Below, one piece after another: positions 40,771 through 51,233 of a DNA stretch of 64,000 nucleotides. A model generated the notes under the pieces. It was not told the DNA's origin, searched no databases, and saw only the letters and a program-made list of their open reading frames with translations. The DNA is from Parapristionchus giblindavisi (lineage: Eukaryota > Nematoda > Chromadorea > Rhabditida > Diplogasteridae), in assembly GCA_943737045.1 (NCBI GenBank), contig CALSFV010000411.1:1-64000 (forward strand), read 5' to 3'. Position 1 is the stretch's first letter, and each line of letters opens with the position of its first letter. Both the position numbers and the translations under genes were made by a program.

Positions 40771-43700
40771 ATATATAAGGGGCTCCATATATATACGGGG
40801 CTCCGTATATATATGGAGCTCCGTATATATAAGGGGCTCCGTATATATAAGGGACTCCATATATATACGGGGCTCCGTATATATACGGAGCTCCATATAT
40901 ATACGGAGCCCCGTATATATATGGAGCCCCTTATATATACGGAGCTCCATATATATACGGAGCTCCATATATATATGGAGCCCCTTATATATACGGAGCT
41001 CCATATATATACGGAGCCCCGTATATATATGGAGTCCCTTATATATACGGAGCCCCTTATATATACGGAGCTCCATATATATACGGAGCCCCGTATATAT
41101 ATGGAGCCCCTTATATATACGGAGCTCCATATATATACGGAGCTCCATATATATATGGAGCCCCTTATATATACGGAGCTCCATATATATACGGAGCTCC
41201 ATATATATACGGGGCTCCATATATATACGGAGCTCCATATATATACGGAGCCCCGTATATATATGGAGCCCCTTATATATACGGAGCTCCATATATATAT
41301 GGAGCCCCATATATATACGGAGCTCCGTATATATATATATATGGAGCCCCTTATATATACGGAGCTCCATATATATACGGAGCCCCGTATATATATGGAG
41401 CCCCTTATATATTCAGAGCTCCATATATATACGGAGCTCCATATATATATGGAGCCCCTTATATATACGGAGCCCCTTATATATACGGAGCTCCGTATAT
41501 ATATGGAGCCCCTTATATATACGGAGCTCCATATATATACGGAGCTCCATATATATATGGAGCCCCTTATATATACGGAGCTCCATATATATACGGAGCC
41601 CCGTATATATATATGGAGTCCCTTATTTATACGGAGCCCCTTATATATACGGAGCTCCATATATATACGGAGCCCCGTATATATATGGAGCCCTTATATA
41701 TACGGAGCTCCATATATATATACGGAGCTCCATATATATATGGAGCCCCTTATATATACGGAGCTCCATATATATACGGAGCCCCGTATATATGTGGAGT
41801 CCCTTATATATACGGAGCTCCATATATATACGGAGCCCCGTATATATATGGAGCCCCTTATATATACGGAGCCCCGTATATATATGGAGCCCCTTATATA
41901 TACGGAGCTCCATATATATATGGAGCCCCATATATATACGGAGCTCCGTATATATATGGAGCCCCTTATATATATGGAGCCCCTTATATATATGGAGCCC
42001 CTTATATATACGGAGCTCCATATATATACGGAGCCCCTTATATATACGGAGCTCCATATATATACGGAGCCCCTTATATATACGGAGCTCCGTATATATA
42101 TGGAGCCCCTTATATATACGGAGCTCCATATATATACGGAGCCCCTTATATATACGGAGCCCCTTATATATACGGAGCTCCGTATATATATGGAGCCCCT
42201 TATATATACGGAGCTCCATATATATACGGAGCTCCGTATATATATGGAGCTCCGTATATATAAGGGACTCCATATATATACGGAGCTCCGTATATATATG
42301 GAGCCCCTTATATATACGGAGCTCCATATATATACGGAGCCCCGTATATATATATGGAGCCCCTTATATATATGGAGCCCCTTATATATATGGAGCCCCT
42401 TATATATACGGATCTCCATATATATACGGAGCCCCTTATATATACGGAGCTCCATATATATACGGAGCTCCATATATATATGGAGCCCCTTATATATACG
42501 GAGCTCCATATATATACGGAGCTCCATATATATATGGAGCCCCTTATATATACGGAGCTCCATATATATACGGAGCCCCGTATATATATGGAGTCCCTTA
42601 TATATACGGAGCCCCTTATATATACGGAGCTCCATATATATACGGAGCCCCGTATATATATGGAGCCCCTTATATATACGGAGCTCCATATATATACGGA
42701 GCTCCATATATATATGGAGCCCCTTATATATACGGAGCTCCATATATATACGGAGCTCCATATATATACGGGGCTCCATATATATACGGAGCTCCATATA
42801 TATACGGAGCCCCGTATATATATGGAGCCCCTTATATATACGGAGCTCCATATATATATGGAGCCCCATATATATACGGAGCTCCGTATATATATATATA
42901 TGGAGCCCCTTATATATACGGAGCTCCATATATATACGGAGCCCCGTATATATATGGAGCCCCTTATATATTCAGAGCTCCATATATATACGGAGCTCCA
43001 TATATATATGGAGCCCCTTATATATACGGAGCCCCTTATATATACGGAGCTCCGTATATATATGGAGCCCCTTATATATACGGAGCTCCATATATATACG
43101 GAGCTCCATATATATATGGAGCCCCTTATATATACGGAGCTCCATATATATACGGAGCCCCGTATATATATATGGAGTCCCTTATTTATACGGAGCCCCT
43201 TATATATACGGAGCTCCATATATATACGGAGCCCCGTATATATATGGAGCCCTTATATATACGGAGCTCCATATATATATACGGAGCTCCATATATATAT
43301 GGAGCCCCTTATATATACGGAGCTCCATATATATACGGAGCCCCGTATATATGTGGAGTCCCTTATATATACGGAGCTCCATATATATACGGAGCCCCGT
43401 ATATATATGGAGCCCCTTATATATACGGAGCCCCGTATATATATGGAGCCCCTTATATATACGGAGCTCCATATATATATGGAGCCCCATATATATACGG
43501 AGCTCCGTATATATATGGAGCCCCTTATATATATGGAGCCCCTTATATATATGGAGCCCCTTATATATACGGAGCTCCATATATATACGGAGCCCCTTAT
43601 ATATACGGAGCTCCATATATATACGGAGCCCCTTATATATACGGAGCTCCGTATATATATGGAGCCCCTTATATATACGGAGCTCCATATATATACGGAG

Positions 43701-44559
43701 CCCCTTATATATACGGAGCCCCTTATATATACGGAGCTCCGTATATATATGGAGCCCCTTATATATACGGAGCTCCATATATATACGGAGCTCCGTATAT
43801 ATATGGAGCTCCGTATATATAAGGGACTCCATATATATACGGAGCTCCGTATATATATGGAGCCCCTTATATATACGGAGCTCCATATATATACGGAGCC
43901 CCGTATATATATATGGAGCCCCTTATATATATGGAGCCCCTTATATATATGGAGCCCCTTATATATACGGATCTCCATATATATACGGAGCCCCTTATAT
44001 ATACGGAGCTCCATATATATACGGAGCCCCTTATATATACGGAGCTCCGTATATATATGGAGCCCCTTATATATACGGAGCTCCATATATATACGGAGCC
44101 CCGTATATATATGGAGCCCCTTATATCTACGGAGCTCCATATATATACGGAGCTCCATATATATATGGAGCCCCTTATATATACGGAGCTCCATATATAT
44201 ACGGAGCCCCGTATATATGTGGAGTCCCTTATATATACGGAGCTCCATATATATACGGAGCTCCGTATATATATGGAGCCCCTTATATATACGGAGCTCC
44301 ATATATATACGGAGCCCCGTATATAAATGGAGCCCCTTATATATATGGAGCCCCTTATATATATGGAGCCCCTTATATATACGGAGCTCCATATATATAC
44401 GAAGCCCCTTATATATACGGAGCTCCATATATATACGGAGCCCCTTATATATACGGAGCTCCATATATATACGGAGCTCCATATATATATGGAGCTCCAT
44501 ATATATACGGAGCTCCATATATATATGGAGCCCCTTATATATACGGAGCTCCATATATA
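40771..44559. repeat. Inverted-orientation satellite domain with 1,559-bp tandem duplication
   Basis: From about 40880 nearly all asymmetric cores read GGAGCCCC, opposite to most of the upstream array. The series about 40.9-42.4 kb recurs at an offset of 1,559 bp, sharing rare variants such as TATTCAGAGC (41411 and 42970) and CCCTTATTTATACGG (41622 and 43181). Confidence 0.9.
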
Positions 44560-45060
44560 CAGTACAGCAGAATCCCCCAGTGAAAATGGGCGCCCCGGGT
44601 GACCCGGGGCGCCCATTTAGCCCCTCGATTTTTTACGCTTTGAATAATGAATATCAGCCGTTCAAATTGTTTGCGTTGTTTTACTCCAGATATGAGGGTA
44701 TTTATCAAAGAAAGTTTGGATTTTTTAAAAGCTTGTCAACTCACTTGTGCTAAGAAAAAGAAATTTTGAAAGATTTCACTTTGCGATAGAATTTGCCGAG
44801 CGTGCGCGAGTTTTGCAAAAATTTTGCGTGGCATTTGCCAAGAATTGATAAAAATTATAATTTTCAATATTTTTTCTCTGGCTACATGATTTCGAAAATT
44901 CCAAACTTTCTTTGATAAATACCCTCATATCTGGAGTAAAAGAACGTAAACAATTTGAACGGCTGATATTCATTATTCAAAGCGTAAAAAATCGAGGGGC
45001 CAAATGGGCGCCCCGGGTCACCCGGGGCGCCCATTTTCACTGGGGGATTCTGCTGTACTG
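44560..45060 (-). mobile_element. 501-bp MITE, copy 10 (inverted)
   Basis: Same element in opposite orientation: the arm reading CCATTTAGCCCC is now on the left and the one reading GGGGCCAAATGG on the right. Its flanks are the reverse complement of the usual satellite flanks. The copy was therefore inverted together with surrounding satellite. Confidence 0.85.
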
Positions 45061-45401
45061 TATACGGAGCCCCGTATATATATGGAGCTCCATTTATATA
45101 CGGAACCCCTTATATATACGGAGCTCCATATATATATATGGAGCCCCTTATATATACGGAGCTCCACATATATATGGAGCCCCTTATATATACGGAGCCC
45201 CGTATATATATGGAGCTCCGTATATATGTGGGGCTTCGTATATATATGGAGCCCCTTATATATACGGAGCTCCGTATATATATGGAGCCCCTTATATATA
45301 CGGAGCTCCATTTATATAAGGAGCCCCTTATATATATGGAGCTCCGTATATATACGGAGCTCCATATATATATGGAGCCCCTTATATATACGGAGCCCCT
45401 T
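45061..45401. repeat. Terminal satellite segment and array edge
   Basis: Inverted-orientation units with more mutations (CATTTATATAAGG, CGGAACCCC). The array stops abruptly inside a unit at about 45401, followed by unrelated sequence. The next 150 bases hold nothing I recognise. Confidence 0.9.
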
Positions 45402-45552
45402 AGGAGACTTTCATTGGTAACATTTTGCTAAAATGATTGAAAATCAGATTTGCTCTGCATTCAGAATTCTACGTGGAAAGTTTGACTGGGTAAATTTTAA
45501 GAATTTGACTATAATCGATAATCCACATTTATAGTCGATCGGCTTTCATCAG

Positions 45553-46247
45553 GTGCCCAAACCCATGCTGGATCTGGCCATGAAGTCAGCCTGGTTCAAA
45601 GCAGCACGTCGACAATGCGCCGCCCCAATCCGGACCCCATGCCCGTTTCGGTCTCGGTTACAAGCCCAAGACCCGACCGGGTCCTGGAGCCGGCAAGTGT
45701 ACTACTTCTATATTATTTATTGATTCGACTTATTTTGAACTGTGAAATTAAACGTGCATTTTGGGGAATCAGGGTGTATGTGTGTTCTCTTCTCTTCAGG
45801 CAAAGATCACAACCCACTGACGGCAAATCTGACCAATCCTGGACCGGGCGCTGCCGGACCAATGGGCAGTAGTACGACAGGGTCATCGACGTCTAAGGTG
45901 GCCATGATGAAGAACGCATTCAAGGTACGGTATGATGGGGGTGGGGTTACTGTACTATTGATTACGTCAAAAGTAGCCTTATACATCCGTAGTGCGAGAG
46001 AATATTTGGAGAAGAGTTCACTCTTCTGTAATCCTTGCTAGGATTTGCTATGGTTTAGTGATTGATTTATTGACTTATTTTTTATTCTTGGTTTATTGAT
46101 TGATTGATCTCGGGCATCGTTCCAATCCTCGTTCACTCGAGCATCAGAAACGCTGGCTCCTCCAGTGGCGTCAGACCCGCGTCCAGAATGGAAGAAGAAG
46201 ATTGATGAATTGAATGCCAAGTTTACTGCCCAAGGAGTTTTGGAGGG
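45553..46247 (+). pseudogene. DDX42: DDX42-like C-terminal exon fragments X1-Y1-Z1
   Basis: DDX42 is a DEAD-box RNA helicase associated with the spliceosomal SF3b/U2 snRNP (family knowledge). Exon X1 (45553-45692, after a CAG acceptor) encodes VPKPMLDLAMKSAWFKAARR, matching the LLDLAMQNAWF segment downstream of the helicase core of animal DDX42. An 8-nt deletion after CGTCGACAA then shifts the frame. Exon Y1 (45800-45924, CTTCAG acceptor, GTACGG donor) encodes KDHNPLTANLTNPG to SKVAMMKNAFK, resembling the DDX42 RLTAMKAAF segment. Z1 (about 46141-46247) reads PEWKKKIDELNAKFTAQ; its borders and identity are uncertain. X1 joins Y1 in frame only if a GC donor (GCAAGT at 45693) is used. The 8-nt loss makes this copy non-functional. 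Confidence 0.65.
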
Positions 46248-46487
46248 AGATGGATTGATTGATTTATATATTACGATTGACCGATTCGATTATTTTTTAT
46301 CAAGGTCCGTCTTATCGAATTAATAACAGTAAAGTAATTTTTGTAAACAATAAAATATAATTATCTTTATTAAAAAAGTATAGTTACTAGACCATTTATG
46401 CTCCAATCTTCTGAAAGTAAACAGGCAGATTGCGCGTTTCGTCAATATTGTATCCCTATTTGGTTTGCATTAAGTGTAATTCAATCT
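46203..46487 (+). repeat. Diverged inverted repeat, left member (partner 54425-54662)
   Basis: The sequence from the Z exon through the following intron to TTTGGTTTGCATTAAGTG is present in inverted, diverged form at 54425-54662. It is a remnant of an inverted duplication of the 3' part of the DDX42-like gene. Confidence 0.7.
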
Positions 46488-46557
46488 GCCCCGTCAGGCC
46501 ACTACACACTACATGCCGGACACTACATATGTGCGCAATCTGGAGAGTGTCAACCAG

Positions 46558-46614
46558 TAGGTATACTGTAGTCGTACTAAAAGAGAGGTACTGTAATCAA
46601 ACAACCAGGAGGTA
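46558..46614 (+). repeat. Short direct repeat left of the Tc1-like element
   Basis: TAGGTATACTGTAGTCGTAC and the following bases recur, diverged, at about 48172-48236 directly to the right of the element. The element thus sits between two copies of the same local sequence. Confidence 0.5.
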
Positions 46615-46852
46615 CAGTACTGGCCAAAAGAATGTAACATTTGGTTTTTTCGCCATAACTTTTTTCAAACTCAACCGATCGAGTCCACATTTTCAGGGAT
46701 AATTTTGAGAGTGTTTTCACATGTTTTACACAACAAATTAGCCCGGGTGATCCTTTACGGTGAAATTTATTTTGAATTTATCAAAAGTCACAAAAGTGAG
46801 ATTTTTTTTTTCGATTTCGTCTTAATTTTTTCACTAATTTTGCTAGCAATGT

Positions 46853-47131
46853 GTGTTGTATCGATTTAAAAGCATGACACGGATTCTTGGGAGCAAGAAT
46901 CTACCGTCAAATGGGACTGCCACTGGCACTCTGTCGCAGCAGTTCCGAGTGACTGTTTCGACTATCCTGAAGGTCATCAAAACTTCAATCCGTGCTCAAA
47001 CAATGAAGAAGGTTAATGTACGTCCTCGCAAGTCGACCACGACATCGGATCGTCTGATTACCTGCATCTCGAAGGAGAAACTGATGGTCATTACAATGGG
47101 CATCAAGCGAGTACTAGCGGAGATTCGCTAA
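46853..47131 (+). pseudogene. Tc1-like transposase N-terminal fragment (left arm)
   Basis: The 92-residue frame contains TVSTILKVIKT, like a helix-turn-helix recognition helix, and VRPRKSTTTSDRLITCISKE, like the GRPRKT...DR.I.....K linker between the paired-type DNA-binding domains of Tc1 transposases. It lacks the catalytic DDE domain. Confidence 0.65.
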
Positions 47132-47193
47132 TTTGAGGTGGCTAAGGCTTCTAAACATGGCTGAAAAGATGTTTGAAGGAATGAAATGTGTCT

Positions 47194-47376
47194 CTAGCAT
47201 ATCTCCTTCATCAAAATTCTCTTCACATGAACCAGGGGTCCAACCTCATATTCAGAGAAACAACCCCACAACATCCACGATCCTCCTCCATGCTTCACGG
47301 TGGTCAGTTGGTACTTCACATCCAATCTAGTGCCAACCGGACGACGAACATGATATATTCCCTCCTTAGCAATCAT
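47194..47376 (-). pseudogene. Tc1-like transposase catalytic-region fragment
   Basis: Read on the minus strand, the segment gives VRRPVGTRLDVKYQLTTVKH and GGGSWMLWGCFSEYEVGPLV, matching the VKHGGGSVMVWGCFS..G.GPL block that surrounds the second catalytic aspartate region of Tc1 transposases. Just upstream (about 47376-47400) SDESNF matches the conserved FSDES.F block. The rest of the DDE domain is missing. The frame continues upstream towards VSVNNVQHRL but is interrupted by a stop near 47443. Confidence 0.75.
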
Positions 47377-47600
47377 CAGAAAATTGCTTTCGTCTGAGAA
47401 TACGACATAATTCTACTGTTAGGGGATCCAATACCAGTGCTCTTTTGCCTATGTGATACATGCTTGGCGATTCTTTTCGGACATCAGCGGTTTCTTGATA
47501 TGTCGACGTTCGAATAAACCCGACGCACGAAGACGATGTTGTACATTGTTCACGGACACCTCAAACATCTTTTCAGCCATGTTTAGAAGCCTTAGCCACC

Positions 47601-47807
47601 TCAAATTAGCGAATCTCCGCTAGTACTCGCTTGATGCCCATTGTAATGACCATCAGTTTCTCCTTCGAGATGCAGGTAATCAGACGATCCGAAGTCGTGG
47701 TCGACTTCACGACATCGGATCGTCTGATTAGGACGTACATTAACCTTCTTCATTGTTTGAGCACGGATTGAAGTTTTGATGACCTTCAGGATAGTCGAAA
47801 CAGTCAC
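47601..47807 (-). pseudogene. Tc1-like transposase N-terminal fragment (right arm)
   Basis: Mirror copy of the left-arm fragment, beginning VSTILKVIKTSIRAQTMKKV. It is frameshifted after VNVRP by an approximately 20-nt micro-duplication of the DRLITCIS-encoding region. Confidence 0.65.
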
Positions 47808-48561
47808 TCGGAACTGCTGTGACAGAGTGCCAGTGGCAGTCCCATTTGACGTTCACGACGAATGGATTCTCGCTCGGATCTCGGTAGATTCTTGCTCCCA
47901 AGAATCAGTGTCGTGCTTTTAAATCGATACAACACACATTCCTAGCAAAATTAGTGAAAAAATTAAGACGAAATCGAAGAAGACGAAAATCTTACTTTTG
48001 TGACTTTTGATAAATTCTAAATAAATTTCACCGTAAAGGATCACCCGATAATTTATTGTGTAAAACATGTGAAAACACTCTCAAAATTATCCCTGAAAAT
48101 CTGGACTCGATCGGTTGAGTTTGAAAAAAGTTATGGCGAAAAAACCAAATGTTACATACTTTTGGCCAGTACTGTATACTGTAGTCGCACACAAAAAGAG
48201 GCGTACTGTAATCATTCAACCAAGATGTGTAGTGTAGTTATCAGCAGTAATTGGGCTCAAGTAGTAAAATTTGACTGGGGTACCAGTGATTTGAACATCA
48301 AGCTATAATCTATAGCATTCTTGGGCAACCTTAGCAGCTGGAAATTAAAAACGGGTGGGTGGGTCGCAAAAATTTCATGTTTTTGGAGTGAATTTGGTCT
48401 AAATCATTGACATTTTGGGCGTTTTTCCTTGATCGGGTTCGTCGGGTGCAAAAAGGGTGTGGGTTATTGCCGCACGTATGATCTGCAGTACTTCTTACTC
48501 CGGTCAATCAATCGATGATCCACATTTTCAATCAATCTTCTCACATCGATAATCTCGTCAG

Positions 48562-49060
48562 GTGCCCAAGCCCCTGCTGGATCTGGCCATGAAGTCATGA
48601 AGTCAGCCTGGTTCAAGGCCGCTCGTCGGCAAGACGGCACTGCGCCGCGCCAATCCGGACCCCAAGCCCGTTTCGGTCTCGGTTACAAGCCCAAGGCCAG
48701 ACCGGGTCCTGGAGCCGGCAAGGATACGACATCTTTATATTCATTATGGATGAAGTTTGTTTTTGAACACAGTTGACTTTAAAGGCACATCTCGAGCTAA
48801 TTTGATACTCTCCGCACAGGTAATGCTCTAATGATGTCTTTGTCAGTGAGAGAGTGTTGCCAGAGCGGAGAGTCAAATTACCTCGGATGTGTATTTAATG
48901 TGCATGCAAACCTATATTTGCACATTTTAAACAATTCATTTACTGGGTCCTAATTTTAGATTTGTGTTTTGGGTGATCTGACAATCAATTGTGAGTGTAT
49001 GTGTTCTCCTATATGTTCCTTTCTCTTCAGGCAAAGAGCACAATCCACTGACGGCAATCC
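48562..49060 (+). pseudogene. DDX42: DDX42-like C-terminal exon fragments X2-Y2 (truncated)
   Basis: Exon X2 (48562-48717) is a second copy of X1. It keeps the 8 nt missing in X1, so ARRQDGTAPRQSGPQ and RFGLGYKPKARPGPGA read through, but it has its own 8-nt duplication (ATGAAGTC repeated near 48590) that breaks the frame at LDLAMKS. The donor is GCAAGG, weaker than in X1. Y2 (49031-about 49060) encodes only KEHNPLTAI before the sequence switches to the left arm of palindrome 1 at about 49064. The copy is dead in two ways. Confidence 0.65.
48785..48891. mobile_element. Small fold-back MITE-like repeat in the X2-Y2 intron
   Basis: CACATCTCGAGCTAATTTGA with ACTCTCCGC is mirrored imperfectly by GCGGAGAGTCAAATTACCTC and GGATGTG. 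The 107-bp stem-loop is absent from the X1-Y1 intron. Confidence 0.55.
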
Positions 49061-49147
49061 ACTTACGGAGAGAAAAGAATACTTGGGAAATCGATTATGT
49101 ACGGTCATTTATTGATTTATTCACCCGAAGCTACCGTATCCTCTCAG

Positions 49148-50082
49148 ATCTTCTCGAGACCGTGATCGCCGCAGTAGAGACAGGAGGGACGATCGATCGA
49201 GGTATGATTTGGCTTGTAATTTATGCGTAAAAAAAACCATACCTCGATTCAGCAGGGAAAGCGCTCATTGAAAACTTGGCAAAATGCCACAAAATACTTT
49301 ACGGTATAGTCTGCGCTGTCCCACTTCTGTGCACTCCCTCTCTTTTCTACGATCTACATTTTCTCTGTCACACATTGACACCCATCTTCCTGTGATTCAG
49401 CAGAGGCTATCGTATTATTAGTCATAATGTCCGTTAACCACTGAGAATTAAACATTAAATATTTGTTTGCGATGATATGGAGATCGTGAAACCTTGATTC
49501 AGCAGGGACAGCGACCGTCATCGGAAGGAGGAGAAGAAGAAGGTGGAAGAGGAAGAGGAGGATGAGTTGGATGCGTTCATGAGCGGAATCAATAAGCAGG
49601 TATACTGAAACGTGAATGTGCCAGGGTAGATTTAGATTTATATTTATTATATTAATAAAACAAGGCGAAGGTGTACGAGTAATTAGAAGATCAATGGTTC
49701 GATATGGCTGTATTTTGTGAAGGGAGAGTGGGCATTAGTGAGAGAGAAGGGAGGAAGATAGTAGATGCGTTAGAGAGATAGTGGATGCGATATCATACAG
49801 TAGGTTGTCCCATATTTGATCTATCCATCTTCTTATTACGGCATCGGCGATTATTGATTTATAGCAAATTATTGATTGATATTCAGGCTTCAAAAGAGAA
49901 GGCAGAGTCACTGGCCAAAGACTTCCAGCGACGAGCAGGCAAAGAGGAGGAAGCCGCGGTATACTGTAGCTATATTTTCTGCCCGAGACCTGTAATTATC
50001 GATTGATTGGTTTTCAGAAAGACAAGAACACCCTGGGCAGAACGAATATCGACGATGAAGACATGAAAGAGAGTTACTTCAA
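49148..50082 (+). pseudogene. DDX42: DDX42-like N-terminal exons W1-A1-B1-C1 (copy 1)
   Basis: W1 (49148-49201, acceptor CTCTCAG, donor GTATGA) reads SSRDRDRRSRDRRDDRS, an RS-type segment. A1 (49506-49599) gives DSDRHRKEEKKK, then EDELDAFMSGINKQ, similar to DDX42 DPLEAFMAEV. B1 (49887-49958) gives ASKEKAESLAKDFQRRAGKE. C1 (50018-50082) gives KDKNTLGRTNIDDEDMKESY and FK, similar to DDX42 EEDDQEAYFRYM. Phases W(2)-A(1), A(0)-B and B(0)-C all agree, and the B-C intron is only 59 nt. After C1 no matching next exon follows in this orientation, because the copy ends at the palindrome junction. It is open but truncated. Confidence 0.7.
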
Positions 50083-50094
50083 GTGAGATATTTT

Positions 50095-50178
<84 letters not shown>
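50095..50178. repeat. AAT microsatellite (left arm)
   Basis: About 28 AAT units with one CTA interruption near 50160. It lies immediately after the C1 donor. The partner in the right arm is about twice as long. Confidence 0.95.
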
Positions 50179-50371
50179 TCCATAGGTGGGTTAAAGGTGG
50201 AGTCCGACGAATATTTTGGTTAACAAACTGTGACGACAGAAAGAGTGCAAAAGTTGTTCTGCATACCGTACAGAAATTATAGTATGCTAATTCATTTTAT
50301 TGGAGAATCATGAATGAATCCTGCTTGATGTACAGGCAAAGGCGCGAAAATTTGAAAATAAGAAAGTTCAG

Positions 50372-50441
50372 TAATAGGTTTCGAACCCGCGACGTCACGC
50401 TAACTAGGCAGCGCATTTACCACTACTCCAAGGGGTGCATG
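50372..50441 (-). mobile_element. tRNA-derived SINE-like head (left arm)
   Basis: On the minus strand, CTTGGAGTAGTGGTAAATGC resembles a pol III A box in a D arm, and GGGTTCGAAACC is a consensus B box about 50 nt later. The anticodon and acceptor stems do not fold cleanly, so this is a SINE head or a tRNA pseudogene and not a functional tRNA. Confidence 0.55.
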
Positions 50442-51090
50442 CATGGACGTGCTAACTTCTTGCATATCATTTATCCTTTGTATAGGCCATATGGACATTC
50501 TCGTTTGCGTCATCTTTAGCGGTCGCCCGTTCATTTTGCTCTGAGCATCAAGAATCCCTGCCAAGCCGGATTGGGTCACCGTGGCAGTGAGACCCAATCA
50601 TGGGAAGCCAACTTCTTCGGTCATCTCCAAACTGCCTGCCGATCTTCTCGGATTTGTGAAATCGAAGACGCGCATATGAAGATCAACGTCGGTGTTCTGG
50701 GACTGTCGGAAGTAAGAAGAGCTTTTCCCCATGCACATCAGAGTCCTACTCTTGATAAATGTGTGTTAAATCGTAAAATAGGCCATATGTTACACATTTG
50801 CATAGACATTCGAGGGCCTCCATCTTTAAGAGAACGCTGTGTGATGTTGCCATCCTCGTCGTATTCATACACATCCTCTTCCTCCGCAGCCGTCGCCTTC
50901 CTCTCCTCGAGGAATCTGAAAATTGCGAAAAATAGATGAATCAATAAATCGATAAATCAAAAAAATACTCATTTCTAGGCGGACCTAGATACCAAGGTAA
51001 TTTAACACAATAATAATATTAACTACAGTAATCAGTAATGTAAATATTCATATCTCTCTCTCTCTCTCATTATCCGAGCTATTTCTACCT

Positions 51091-51233
51091 GTGGCCGTAT
51101 GCAAGAACCGTTTTCCGGGAAAATGTGACGTCATTAGCGTAGGCGGAGGCGTTTTCCAAAAATCCTCCACCTACGCTAATGACGTCACATTTTCCCGGAA
51201 AACGGTTTTCCCGTTGTTCTTGCATACGGCCAC
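51091..51233. mobile_element. 143-bp fold-back MITE in the palindrome-1 spacer
   Basis: GTGGCCGTATGCAAGAAC with CGTTTTCCGGGAAAATGTG at the left is mirrored to GCATACGGCCAC at the right. Both arms contain TGACGTCATTAGCGTAGG. Target duplication is not clear. Confidence 0.75.

Larger units (their letters stand above)
1..45401. repeat. 18-bp palindromic satellite megablock (GGRGCTCC-TATATATA)
   Basis: The whole left 45 kb is built of 18-bp units, consensus GGRGCTCCRTATATATAH, interrupted only by the retroelement tails and MITEs listed separately. The core GGAGCTCC and the TATATATA spacer are both self-complementary. The only frequent variable positions are 3, 9 and 18, plus a GGGACTCC core variant. 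The asymmetric core GGGGCTCC (reverse complement GGAGCCCC) gives each unit an orientation. Occasional 20- or 22-bp units with one or two extra TA steps shift the reading frame. Very long open frames result on both strands, but they encode only hexapeptide repeats such as ELRIYK and GAPYIY. Nothing else suggests a gene. A satellite is the best reading; I see no centromere- or telomere-specific hallmark. Confidence 0.95.
46615..48175. mobile_element. Tc1/mariner-like transposon with fold-back structure
   Basis: Flanked by TA (46613-46614 and 48176-48177). The ends are CAGTACTGGCCAAAAG and its complement, typical of Tc1-type elements. The outer 560-600 bp on each side are inverted copies of each other (46615-47177 and 47575-48175), each carrying the N-terminal transposase region. 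The single-copy centre holds a catalytic-region fragment on the minus strand. The right arm contains about 33 nt absent from the left (near 47850-47890) and a local micro-duplication near 47690-47720. This is a normal element turned into a fold-back by duplication of its 5' half. Confidence 0.85.
49064..50832 (+). repeat. Palindrome 1, left arm
   Basis: Inverted copy of 51313-53171. It carries exons W1, A1, B1 and C1, an AAT microsatellite and a tRNA-like SINE. The two arms are nearly identical apart from microsatellite length and scattered indels. Confidence 0.85.

Noticed and set aside
1..45401. CRISPR array
   Set aside because: Repeats are contiguous or separated by near-identical AT spacers, with no unique spacers and no cas genes; the context is eukaryotic.
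1..45401. Telomeric repeat
   Set aside because: The 18-bp unit is not a TTAGGG- or TTAGGC-type motif, has no G-strand bias, and changes orientation many times.
50372..50441. Functional tRNA gene
   Set aside because: A-box-like and B-box sequences are present but acceptor and anticodon stems do not pair properly.
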